DNA of 49,098 nt from Eubacterium sp. (GTDB taxonomy: Bacteria > Bacillota > Clostridia > Lachnospirales > Lachnospiraceae). The notes under the pieces were generated by a model, which saw nothing but the letters and a program-made list of their open reading frames with translations, was not told where the DNA came from and ran no database searches. Both the position numbers and the translations under genes were made by a program. Positions 25,392 to 33,323 of this stretch are shown here, one piece after another; position 1 is the first letter of the stretch; every line of letters starts with the position of its first letter. Location of the stretch: NCBI GenBank assembly GCA_024681515.1, contig JAILAR010000143.1, forward strand, positions 1-49,098. Direction: 5' to 3'.

Positions 25392-26573
25392 TTACTCCGC
25401 ATCTCCGTAGGTCTTCAGGTCCGGAAGCTCGTCCCGGGTGATGACCCGTTCATGATTGTAGACCTTCACCAGCATATCCTGCTCGGTATAGGTCTCGGAG
25501 TAAACGTTCAGCGTATCCGAATCGGTAACGAACTCGCCGCCCCAGGTCCCGAAGTAGCTCCACATTGCGTCATCTTCCACCGCCTTGTCCGGATCGAAGA
25601 GACATCCGTTCTCGGTCATGGCCACGATCATTTTCGTATCCGTGGTCTTCTTAAGATTGTTAAACTTGGACTGCTGGGAGGAGTATTTATGCTTTCCGGG
25701 ATAAATGTCATCGCCCATCAGATCCACCACATCGTCTCCGGGATACCAGCTCTTCGACTGTCCGTTCCATACCCAGATCAGATTGTGGAGTTCGTACTCC
25801 TTCGTGAACTTCTCGTACATTTCCCGGTAAAGCTTGATGTAGGACTCTGCAGAGCAGTTGCCCCACCAGAACCATCCGCCGCTGGCTTCATGCAGCGGCC
25901 GCCAGAGAACCGGGATATCTTTCTCTTTCAGTTTTGTCAGTTCCTTTGCGATGGCATCCATGTCCGCCACCAGCAGATCGTGCCCCTCCGGATCCTCGCC
26001 GTTCATGATCTTATCCAGATCGATGTTGGTGTGTTCCTTATAGAAGCCGCTGTACCAGGTACCTGTCAGGTACTTGGTGGGTGCGTTCCAGTGCCAGCAG
26101 ATGGTGACCAGACTGTTGTTGTCCCAGGCTTCGATGGCCTGATCGATGGTCTTGCACTCCGTTCCGTAAGCCACCCGTGAAGGGGACGCATCCATCATGT
26201 CCAGTCCCACCATGGCCGGGAACTTGCCCGTCGCCTTCCAGATCACTGCCATTTCATGGCCGAAGATCCCGCCGTCGCAGTACTGTCCGGAAATGATGTT
26301 CTTTCCGTAATTATCTGCCAGATATTGATAGATCCTTTTTGCGTTTTCCGAAGCCTGTGCATCACACAGATCCTTCTTTACCGCGTAGGGATCATTTGTT
26401 TCTTCACTCGCTGTGTTCGTCTCTGAACCGTTTGCCGATCCCGAGCTGCTTTCCGATCTCCCACATGCCCACTGACAAGATAAAAGTAAAAGGAATGCAG
26501 CCGCAAGAATACGTTTTTGAATGAAGCGTTTTTGAATGCGTGTCTTCGCACGATCCATTCTTTTCTTTATCAT
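25392..26573 (-). CDS. GH26 endo-beta-1,4-mannanase, lipoprotein
   Basis: Cuts beta-mannan internally at the cell surface, 393 residues. The start at ATG 26573 (MIKKRMDRAK) follows AGGAGAAGG; upstream in-frame starts to 26660 run into promoter-like repeats. The signal has a lipobox near LLLLSC or QWAC, then a Ser/Asn/Glu linker of about 25 residues. GH26 catalytic residues are present: acid/base Glu229 in RPLHEASGGWFWWG and nucleophile Glu321 in VAMTENGC. There is no carbohydrate-binding module in this protein, unlike the large modular GH26 of Roseburia; binding may be delegated to the separate module lipoprotein at 9725-11635. It is the first enzyme of the polymer breakdown route. Confidence 0.93.
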   Translation of the reverse strand: MIKKRMDRAKTRIQKRFIQKRILAAAFLLLLSCQWACGRSESSSGSANGSETNTASEETNDPYAVKKDLCDAQASENAKRIYQYLADNYGKNIISGQYCDGGIFGHEMAVIWKATGKFPAMVGLDMMDASPSRVAYGTECKTIDQAIEAWDNNSLVTICWHWNAPTKYLTGTWYSGFYKEHTNIDLDKIMNGEDPEGHDLLVADMDAIAKELTKLKEKDIPVLWRPLHEASGGWFWWGNCSAESYIKLYREMYEKFTKEYELHNLIWVWNGQSKSWYPGDDVVDLMGDDIYPGKHKYSSQQSKFNNLKKTTDTKMIVAMTENGCLFDPDKAVEDDAMWSYFGTWGGEFVTDSDTLNVYSETYTEQDMLVKVYNHERVITRDELPDLKTYGDAE

Positions 26574-26650
26574 AGATCCTTCTCCTGTACTCTGTTTCCG
26601 ACCCGACTGCATCTCCTTTACTTTTATCTCCATTGATTTCCGCCTGTTTT

Positions 26651-26680
26651 TTGCTAACACATTGCTAATATATTGCTTAA
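26651..26680 (-). promoter_or_regulatory. TTGCTAA direct repeats upstream of the mannanase gene
   Basis: Three copies of TTGCTAA or TTGCTTAA start at 26651, 26662 and 26673, an exact 11-base period (one helical turn). A fourth lies at 26793-26799. They sit 78-107 bases upstream of the mannanase start codon, downstream of the predicted promoter. They could be a binding array for a regulator on one face of the DNA. Confidence 0.5.
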
Positions 26681-26750
26681 TTCAGGCGTAGCCAGTGGCA
26701 AAGGATTTTGGAGGGTTTGTATAAAAATGCCTTGTACCGCAGTTTTTATA

Positions 26751-26785
26751 TGGTAAAATATACCACACTTTTTCCGCGAGCACAA
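26751..26785 (-). promoter_or_regulatory. Predicted promoter with palindromic operator for the mannanase gene
   Basis: On the minus strand, TTGTGC (26780-26785) and TATATT (26757-26762) are 17 bases apart. A 15-base palindrome TGGTAAAATATACCA (26751-26765) covers the -10. A 7-base inverted pair (GCCTTGT/ACAAGGC) flanks the whole site, so this could alternatively belong to a terminator of the deacetylase gene. The LacI-type regulator two genes upstream is a candidate binder. Confidence 0.5.
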
Positions 26786-26855
26786 GGCTTTTTTGCTAAA
26801 TTCATATATTTTTTTTAACTTTTTTACTTATTTTTTAACTTAAATTTACTTTACG

Positions 26856-27551
26856 TCACCCGGAAATGAACATCGGCCGCATGAAAACCGCCCCGAATTC
26901 CAGCATTTTCCCCAGGATCAACCGATAATACTCCGGTACGCAGCGCTCGGTGTCATCATGAGAATGCAGCAAAACGATCTGCTCACTCTCATCGGTAACG
27001 GAGGATCCCATACCCGGATCACCTTCTTCGATCCGGCGAAGCACATCCTGAATGGTCAGGGCTCCGGGCGGAATGTTATATTCCTGACAGTCAAAGGAGC
27101 AGGCCGTGTCCATATCCCGGTGCATCCCCTGGGAGAGATAGCCGGGCGCTTCGATCCCGCTGTCCACCAGCTTGGAGAAACCGGCCTTTCGAAGATAGTC
27201 CTGGTAGGCACCGCGGAAGACCCCGCCTTTATCGATATACGGAAAGCGGAAAATCTTATGCTCCCGCTTTACCCCTGCTTCCCGATAGATCTGATCCAGG
27301 ATCACCTCCGTACGGGTGATCTCCCGGATTCCTTCCTCCAGGGAAATGGCCGAGAATGCGGGATGGCTGTAAGAATGATTTCCGATAAGAAAGCCCTTCT
27401 GCAATGCGTATATCGCGATCTCCGGATGTTTTTCCAGATTTTCTCCCACAGCAAAGAACACGGCCGGGATCTCCATGGCGGATAACCAATCCACCAAAGC
27501 CGGCGTGTTCTCCTGCGGCATATCGTCAATTGTTAAAATTATTTTCGCCAT
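26856..27551 (-). CDS. CE4 (NodB-type) polysaccharide deacetylase
   Basis: A metal-dependent deacetylase of 231 residues. NodB motifs: motif 1 TIDDMP (Asp9, Asp10), motif 2 GNHSYSHP (metal ligands His59 and His63), motif 3 RFPY, and a late LLHSHDD. There is no signal peptide, so it is cytoplasmic, unusual for CE4 enzymes that act on cell wall. The start is ATG 27551 (MAKIILTIDD) with GGGAG five bases upstream; a GTG at 27575 would add eight residues without a better site. It lies between LacI and the mannanase, which suggests activity on an imported acetylated oligosaccharide, in parallel with the two serine esterases. Substrate is unproven. Confidence 0.85.
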   Translation of the reverse strand: MAKIILTIDDMPQENTPALVDWLSAMEIPAVFFAVGENLEKHPEIAIYALQKGFLIGNHSYSHPAFSAISLEEGIREITRTEVILDQIYREAGVKREHKIFRFPYIDKGGVFRGAYQDYLRKAGFSKLVDSGIEAPGYLSQGMHRDMDTACSFDCQEYNIPPGALTIQDVLRRIEEGDPGMGSSVTDESEQIVLLHSHDDTERCVPEYYRLILGKMLEFGAVFMRPMFISG

Positions 27552-27640
27552 ATGATCTCCCGCTCCATGTAACACCCGGCATCCTTCGGTGATATCATAT
27601 GTGCGTCACCGGCCATTACTCAACATATTCCATGTATTGC

Positions 27641-28648
27641 TTACTTCCCATGATACCGTCCGGTCTTCCGTTCCACCAGCCATCCGTAGGACAGCACGGT
27701 ACCGTAACGGTAATCCGGATTCTCACAGTGCTGTTCCAGCATGTTCATGCACTGCGTGATCATTTCCTCTACGTTCACGTGATAAGTGGTGAGTTCCTTG
27801 CCCTCCACCTTATTGTTTGCATAGTCATCATAACCCACGACCGCCACATCCTCAGGCACGGAATACCCCTGCTCCATCAGCAGGCGGATCAGCCGGTTGG
27901 CTGTCAGGTCACAGGCACAGACGAAGCCGTCCGGAAGCTCGTCCGGAAGGACCAGATCGATGTCCAGACCGTGCTCGTCGCGGTCGCTGATCACCCATTT
28001 TTCGTTAAAGTCCAGGCCGTTGGCGATCAGGTATTTCCGATAGCCCACATACCGGTCCAGATTGCTGCGGGTGGAAAGATAGGAACCCACAAAGCCCACC
28101 TTCCGGCAGCCGCTGCGCACCAGGTGGCGGGTCAGGAGATAGCCGCCGTTGACGTTATCGCTGAGCACCGCGTCCAGGTCATAATCTTCATTTTCAAAGT
28201 CAAAGAGGATACAGCCGATGCCTGTCTTCACGATGGAGGTAAGGTATGCGTTGCTGATCTCACCGATCACGATGATCTGATCGATGGCGGACAGCGCCAC
28301 CAGCTTCGGAAGCTCGCCCTTCTCCTCATCCTCCATGCGTACCGCCTCAAGGATCGCCACGTAGTTCCGGCGTGTCAGTTCCATCAGGATCCGCTGGTAA
28401 ACTCTCTGGTAGAAGGAATCCTCACTGATAAAGCGCTCGGAAATGACGATGGCCACGTTATGGCTGCCGCCCTTGTCGTTCCCCTTCTTAAAAGTGTAAC
28501 CCAGTTCCCTCGCACGCTCGATGATCTCCTGACGGAGTTGCTCCCCCACGCCGTCCTTTCCGGCCAGCGCCTTCGAAACCGTTACGATACTTACGTCGAA
28601 CTCCGCTGCGATGTCCTTCATCGTTACTTTCTTTTCGGTTGTTGCCAT
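27641..28648 (-). CDS. LacI-family transcriptional regulator
   Basis: A 335-residue repressor with an N-terminal LacI helix-turn-helix (about 9-34, TMKDIAAEFDVSIVTVSKALAG), the linker region, and a periplasmic-binding-like effector domain (about 62-330; VAVVGYDDYANN near the C-terminal lobe). It probably senses a mannose-containing oligosaccharide and controls the surrounding genes. Candidate operators are the palindrome at 26751-26765 and AT-rich inverted sequence near the phosphomannomutase promoter, but neither has the central CG usual for LacI sites. ATG 28648 follows AAGAAGGGG. It lies between the GH5 and deacetylase genes, inside the run of catabolic genes, so it may be autoregulated. 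Confidence 0.93.
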   Translation of the reverse strand: MATTEKKVTMKDIAAEFDVSIVTVSKALAGKDGVGEQLRQEIIERARELGYTFKKGNDKGGSHNVAIVISERFISEDSFYQRVYQRILMELTRRNYVAILEAVRMEDEEKGELPKLVALSAIDQIIVIGEISNAYLTSIVKTGIGCILFDFENEDYDLDAVLSDNVNGGYLLTRHLVRSGCRKVGFVGSYLSTRSNLDRYVGYRKYLIANGLDFNEKWVISDRDEHGLDIDLVLPDELPDGFVCACDLTANRLIRLLMEQGYSVPEDVAVVGYDDYANNKVEGKELTTYHVNVEEMITQCMNMLEQHCENPDYRYGTVLSYGWLVERKTGRYHGK

Positions 28649-28682
28649 TTTACCCCATCCCCTTCTTCACGCGTAATGTCAT

Positions 28683-30065
28683 CTACTCACAGTAACTCAT
28701 CAGTGCCTTCACGATATCTTCATAGATAAAGTATCCGCCCCGCCGGTAGTACAGGCCCAGGGATTCCCCGTTTCCGGTAAATGCATTGTTGTCCCACCAC
28801 AGGGCCGTCATTCCGTAGGAACGGGCTTTCGCCACGTAGTATGCCGCGAACTCCACGCGTTCCTGAAGATTTTTATCCTTATCCACGGCGCCGAACTCGC
28901 CGATCACCACCGGCGTTCCCTTCACGACAAACTTCTGATAGAGCTTGCTCATGAAGTTATCGATATCCGTGGTCCCGTTCTTCCGCTCGATATTGAAATA
29001 CGAAGTCCCGTTAAGATCCAGCGCAAAGCTGTAAGGCGTGTACGCATGAACCGATACCATGATATGACTTACGGTTCCTGTGTAATCCGCCGGCTCGTCC
29101 GGAAGCTTGTAATCCGGATGCAACGCACCGTCCGGAGATGCATCATAACCGGGGCACATCAGATAGCGCGTACCGTTATTTCCGCCGGAGGCACGGACCG
29201 TGTCCACAAAAAGCTGATTCAGCTCATTGATGCACTGAACGGATTCCGCAACGTCCGCATCTCCCGCCGGGAACCACCACTCATACTGATGCCCCACCAG
29301 CCGCGGCTCGTTCATGGCTTCAAAGATCAGATGATCATCATACTCTTTGTAACGCTCGGAAAGCTGCTCCCAGATCCTGCGGATATATTTCTCCGACTGT
29401 GCCTGATGGGCCCGGTCGGGATAGAAGCCCTTCGCTTCCTCATGATTGTCATGATGAATGTTCAGAATGACATACATGCCGTCCTTGATCGCCCAGTCCA
29501 CCACGGTGTTTACGCGGTCCATCCAGGCCTCGGAGATCGTGCAGTCATCGTCCACGATATGATTGTGCCAGGACACCGGGATCCGGATGGTCTCAAAACC
29601 CGCCGCATGGAAATCCTTGATCATCTGCTCCGTAGTCTTGATCCCGCACCAGGTGGTCTCCGCATCCATCTCGTCCTTCAGACTGGTGTCATTGTAGGCA
29701 TCGAAGGTATTGCCCAGACTGACGCCGATCTTCATATCCTTTACAAATGCAAAGGCTTCTGTCTGCGGAACGGCCTGTGCTTCCATATTCAGCTTCGGGA
29801 TCGTAACGGAAGGAAGCATCCCGCTCTGTTCGGAAGAGGCGGTTTCGGTCGAAGACGCGGAGGTTTCGCTCTCAGTTGAAGCATCCGGCCCGCCGCTCTC
29901 GGTTGCGGTATCTGTTGCACCGCTCTCCGTGCTCGAGGCCGAAGTTTCATTCTCCGTCACCGCAGTTTCCGTGGTTTCGGATCTTCCACAGCCGGTCAGC
30001 ATCGCAAATGCCAGCGCCAGCAGGAGTGCCTTGCTTTTATTATTTTTACCGAGTTTTCTCATCAT
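28683..30065 (-). CDS. Secreted GH5 endo-glycanase, lipoprotein
   Basis: An endo-beta-glycanase of 460 residues. A lipoprotein signal (lipobox MLTGC) is followed by a Ser/Thr/Glu linker to about residue 85, then one GH5 catalytic domain (about 100-455). Acid/base Glu253 lies in FEAMNEP and nucleophile Glu390 in VIGEFGA, with ILNIHHDN supplying the conserved His pair. The GVSLGNTFDA start and the overall pattern look closest to GH5_4 (glucan, glucomannan or xyloglucan), rather than mannanase subfamilies GH5_7 or GH5_8, but that is by eye. In this setting it would open glucomannan at glucose residues, complementing GH26. Two adjacent ATGs at the start (MMRK) have only a weak ribosome binding site. 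Confidence 0.9.
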   Translation of the reverse strand: MMRKLGKNNKSKALLLALAFAMLTGCGRSETTETAVTENETSASSTESGATDTATESGGPDASTESETSASSTETASSEQSGMLPSVTIPKLNMEAQAVPQTEAFAFVKDMKIGVSLGNTFDAYNDTSLKDEMDAETTWCGIKTTEQMIKDFHAAGFETIRIPVSWHNHIVDDDCTISEAWMDRVNTVVDWAIKDGMYVILNIHHDNHEEAKGFYPDRAHQAQSEKYIRRIWEQLSERYKEYDDHLIFEAMNEPRLVGHQYEWWFPAGDADVAESVQCINELNQLFVDTVRASGGNNGTRYLMCPGYDASPDGALHPDYKLPDEPADYTGTVSHIMVSVHAYTPYSFALDLNGTSYFNIERKNGTTDIDNFMSKLYQKFVVKGTPVVIGEFGAVDKDKNLQERVEFAAYYVAKARSYGMTALWWDNNAFTGNGESLGLYYRRGGYFIYEDIVKALMSYCE

Positions 30066-30118
30066 TCTATCTCGTCATTCTTTCCCTGTTGAAGAAAGGC
30101 AATCAACAGTTCTCCTCT

Positions 30119-31093
30119 TTATTTCGTGTACCAGTTTCTAAGTACTTCTTCCGCCTTCTTCCCATAGACCGTAAAATCGCGGTTTTTCTTTGCCTCTTCC
30201 TCCGAAGGGATCACTGCTTTCCAGTCCCACCAGAAATATCCCGCAAAGTACGGAAGATCCCAGGTGGCCTCCATGGCCGTGGTATAGAAATCCGCCTGTT
30301 CCTGCTCGTCGATGGACTTTTCGGGGCGATCATGGAAATCCCATGGATATGCCGTACAGCCCTCTTCATTTCGTACACCGATCTCCGCGAACATGATGGG
30401 TCTGCCAAACCGTTCATGGCAGGCCTCGAGGCATCCCACCACCTGCTGCCAGCGCTCCCGCATGGTTTCGATTCCCCGATGTTCCGGGTCCGTCACAGGA
30501 TAATAACCGCTGATACCGATCACATCCACCGCATCCAGCCAGCGGTTTTCGAATTCATCCCCGTGGTTGATGTTATGCATCACGATGCCGGTGTACCGCT
30601 GCCGGACCTCGGCGATCATCCGTCTGCACTGCTCTGCCTGCCGGTCCATCCCGGCCATCTCACAGCCGGTACAAAGCATCTCACAGCCCAGGCGCTCCGC
30701 CATTTCCGCATAATAATTCATGAAATTCCGGTAAGAAGCGAACCAGTCGTCCCAATACGTGATCCCTTCTTCCGTCGGAAAATTGATCCGCGCCCGCCAG
30801 CTCCGGTCCAGGCAGTTCACCATGGGTTTCAGACAAACCTTGAGACCCAGAGATTTTGCCAATGCCACTGCATGAGCCACCTCCTCGTCCGTCTGGGTCC
30901 TTCCGTACAGAGAGAAGATCCGGGTGCTGTAAAATGTTTCCTGCCACGCATTGACCGTCAGACAGATCCAGTCCAGGCCATTCGACGCCAGCCGGCGCAT
31001 GGACTGCTCCGCCGCCTCGGTAAGCCATTCTCCCTGTTTGCTGAAGAAGCCCCAGGTGTAACCCTTGCAGAATACTTTATCATTCATTTCCAT
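30119..31093 (-). CDS. GH113 beta-mannanase/exo-mannosidase
   Basis: A GH113 enzyme of 324 residues, cytoplasmic with no signal peptide. Catalytic residues by family pattern: acid/base Glu145 in TGCEMAGMD and nucleophile Glu237 in MFAEIGVRN. GYTWGFFSKQGEW at the N-terminus and GYFWWDWKA near the C-terminus are typical. In Roseburia the intracellular GH113 releases mannose from the reducing end of manno-oligosaccharides, which sets up the GH130 enzymes; the same is likely here. AAAGGA precedes ATG 31093. It follows the phosphomannose isomerase gene by 22 bases. Confidence 0.92.
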   Translation of the reverse strand: MEMNDKVFCKGYTWGFFSKQGEWLTEAAEQSMRRLASNGLDWICLTVNAWQETFYSTRIFSLYGRTQTDEEVAHAVALAKSLGLKVCLKPMVNCLDRSWRARINFPTEEGITYWDDWFASYRNFMNYYAEMAERLGCEMLCTGCEMAGMDRQAEQCRRMIAEVRQRYTGIVMHNINHGDEFENRWLDAVDVIGISGYYPVTDPEHRGIETMRERWQQVVGCLEACHERFGRPIMFAEIGVRNEEGCTAYPWDFHDRPEKSIDEQEQADFYTTAMEATWDLPYFAGYFWWDWKAVIPSEEEAKKNRDFTVYGKKAEEVLRNWYTK

Positions 31094-31115
31094 GTATCCT
31101 TTGTATCTGTGTTAA

Positions 31116-32099
31116 TTACTTTGCCGGTGCAGAAAAGATAAATTCCGCCTCTCCACTGACCTCCACCGGTCCGTATCCCGCCGGGATGATGAAATGATCT
31201 CCTTTGCGGAAGGTCTCGCCGTCCAGAGACGCCTCTCCGGAAAGCACCGATCCGATCAGAAAATACTCCGGTGCGGGAATTGTTTCTGACTTTGTACATG
31301 CCTCTGAGTCGTTTTCCGCTCCAACCTCCGCTCCGGTTTTTCCCCCAATCAGATCACCCTTCCACACCTTATAGTATTTGCAACTGTACAGCAGCCGCAT
31401 CCAGGAAGTCTCGTCTTCCGACTTCATGGCTCTCCGCTCCACGAAAGGAACCTCGATCACATCCAGACTTTTTTCCAGATGCAACGGTCTCGGTTTTCCG
31501 TTCTGCAAACGTCCGTAGTCGTATAATCGGTAAGTGATGTCACTGCTCTGCTGACTTTCCAGGATCAGGGTCCCTGCCTTAATGGCATGCACGGTTCCCG
31601 GATCGATCTGGAAGAAATCGCCTTTTTTAATGGGAATCTCCCGGATCAGCTCCGTCCAGCGGCCTTCATTTACCATGGTGCGAAGTTCTTCGCGGGTCTT
31701 TGCGTGATGACCGATGACGATGGTGGCATCCGGATCACAGTCCAGGATGTACCAGCACTCCATTTTCCCAAGGGAGCCGTTCTCATGCTCCGCAGCATAG
31801 ACATCGTCCGGGTGTACCTGAATGGACAGGTCTCCCTGTGCGTCGATGATCTTGGTCAGAAGCGGAAAACGGTCCAGCGGATAATTTCCGAAAAGCTCCG
31901 GATGCTCCAACCACAGCTGTGAAAGAGGCGTGCCCGCATATTCGCCGTTTGCGATGCTGCCCTCTCCGTCCGGATGGGCACTGACCGCCCAGCATTCGCC
32001 GGTATGATCACTGGGGATATCATAGCCGAAATCGTCACGCAGACGCCGGCCGCCCCAGATGGTTTCCTTGAATATCGGGTTCATCCGCAATATATACAT
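31116..32099 (-). CDS. manA: Mannose-6-phosphate isomerase, type I
   Basis: Converts mannose-6-phosphate to fructose-6-phosphate, feeding glycolysis. The protein has 327 residues, in the short Bacillus-like type I group. Zinc ligands are His96 in SIQVHPDD, Glu114 in GKMECWYIL and His171 in PGTVHAI; the active-site Arg lies in SSDITYRLYDYGR. I start at ATG 32099 (MYILRMNPIF) after GGAGAG. The ATG at 32120 falls inside a dispersed repeat and would place seven extra residues upstream. It receives mannose-6-phosphate made by the mutase at 34765-36483, so the two enzymes close the mannose-1-phosphate route. Confidence 0.95.
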   Translation of the reverse strand: MYILRMNPIFKETIWGGRRLRDDFGYDIPSDHTGECWAVSAHPDGEGSIANGEYAGTPLSQLWLEHPELFGNYPLDRFPLLTKIIDAQGDLSIQVHPDDVYAAEHENGSLGKMECWYILDCDPDATIVIGHHAKTREELRTMVNEGRWTELIREIPIKKGDFFQIDPGTVHAIKAGTLILESQQSSDITYRLYDYGRLQNGKPRPLHLEKSLDVIEVPFVERRAMKSEDETSWMRLLYSCKYYKVWKGDLIGGKTGAEVGAENDSEACTKSETIPAPEYFLIGSVLSGEASLDGETFRKGDHFIIPAGYGPVEVSGEAEFIFSAPAK

Positions 32100-32113
32100 A
32101 TATTTATCTCTCC

Positions 32114-32130
32114 ATTCCATACTTCGCGCT
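32114..32130. repeat. Dispersed ATTCCATACTTCGCGCT repeat, copy 3
   Basis: A perfect 17-base copy, 15 bases upstream of the phosphomannose isomerase start codon and immediately 5' of its ribosome binding site. It creates a misleading in-frame ATG. Confidence 0.7.
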
Positions 32131-32141
32131 TACGCACTAAG

Positions 32142-33311
32142 TCAGCGCTTCATTTCCTCAAGGTTTCTGCGGATCAGTTCGCATCTCTGCTGCACGCAGA
32201 GCACCGAGCGAAGCGGATCCTCCGGCGTATTGAACACGTAGTCCGTAAGACGATCTAACGTAGTTGTCGCAACGTGAAGACGTGTATCCGAAGATGCATA
32301 GTAAATGAACACTTCGTTCTTCTCATTCACGATGGCTCCGTTGGTGAAGACCACGTTGCTGACGTCGCCGACACGTTCCCGTCCCAGGGGCGCGATGAGG
32401 AAGCCCGAGGGTTCCGCGATGACCCTGGTCGGATCATCCAGCGCCGTAGCGAAAGCATAGATCACGTACCGCAGTCCCGCTGCCGTATTCCGCACGCCGT
32501 GAGCGATATGGATGTAACCTCTGTCCGTCTTAATGGGGGTTGCACCCGCACCGTTCTTCGCCTCCGTGATGGTGTGGTATTTCCGTTTGCTGGTGATGAT
32601 CTCCTCGTCGATCACCGCATTTGTAATGTCCTCGCAGGTACCGAAGCCCACGCCTCCACCGCTGCCGGTCTCGATGAAATCATCCATGGGCCGGGTGTAG
32701 AAAGCGTACTTTCCATCCACGAATTCCGGATAGAGAACCACATTTCTCTGCTGTGGGGAACGGAGGGTCTTCAGGTTTGGAAGCCGCTCCCAATTTTCCA
32801 TATCCTTCGTACGAACGATGCCCGCCGCGGCAACCGCCGCAGACAGGTCGTTTGACGATGTATCCTTGCTCTCACTGCAGAAGACACCGTAAATGTATCC
32901 GTCCTCGTGCTTCGTGAGACGCATGTCATAAACATTTGTCTCCTCCGGGCAGGTGTCCGGAAGCAGGATCGGATAGTTCATGAACCGGAACCCGTCCACG
33001 CCGCTGTCGGAGACTGCCACGCCGAAGAAGGACTTGCGGTCATTGCCCTCGATGCGTGCCACCAGATAGTATTTTCCGTCCAGATAGATCGCGCCGGAAT
33101 TGAATACGGCGTTCACTCCAAGACGTTCCATAAAGTACGGATTGGTCTTGGGGTTCAGATCGTATTTCCAGAAGATCGGAATGTGCTGCCGTGTGAGCAC
33201 CGGATATTTCCAGCGGTCATAGATGCCGTTGTAGAAGGAAGACTTTTCGTTCTTCCGGTGGATCAGAGCTTCATAGTTACTTTGCATTCTTTCAAATTCG
33301 TCCCAGGCCAT
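32142..33311 (-). CDS. GH130 4-O-beta-mannosylglucose phosphorylase (GH130_1-like)
   Basis: Phosphorolyses mannosyl-beta-1,4-glucose to mannose-1-phosphate and glucose. The length of 389 residues and the N-terminal helical stretch ([20 protein letters not shown]) match GH130_1. The catalytic Asp is Asp129 in NVYDMRLTK. Other family blocks are [22 protein letters not shown] and [18 protein letters not shown] precedes ATG 33311. Its substrate is made by the epimerase encoded immediately upstream (12-base gap), the classic epimerase-phosphorylase pair of beta-mannobiose catabolism. Cytoplasmic. Confidence 0.95.
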   Translation of the reverse strand: MAWDEFERMQSNYEALIHRKNEKSSFYNGIYDRWKYPVLTRQHIPIFWKYDLNPKTNPYFMERLGVNAVFNSGAIYLDGKYYLVARIEGNDRKSFFGVAVSDSGVDGFRFMNYPILLPDTCPEETNVYDMRLTKHEDGYIYGVFCSESKDTSSNDLSAAVAAAGIVRTKDMENWERLPNLKTLRSPQQRNVVLYPEFVDGKYAFYTRPMDDFIETGSGGGVGFGTCEDITNAVIDEEIITSKRKYHTITEAKNGAGATPIKTDRGYIHIAHGVRNTAAGLRYVIYAFATALDDPTRVIAEPSGFLIAPLGRERVGDVSNVVFTNGAIVNEKNEVFIYYASSDTRLHVATTTLDRLTDYVFNTPEDPLRSVLCVQQRCELIRRNLEEMKR

Positions 33312-33323
33312 ACTTATTCTCCT

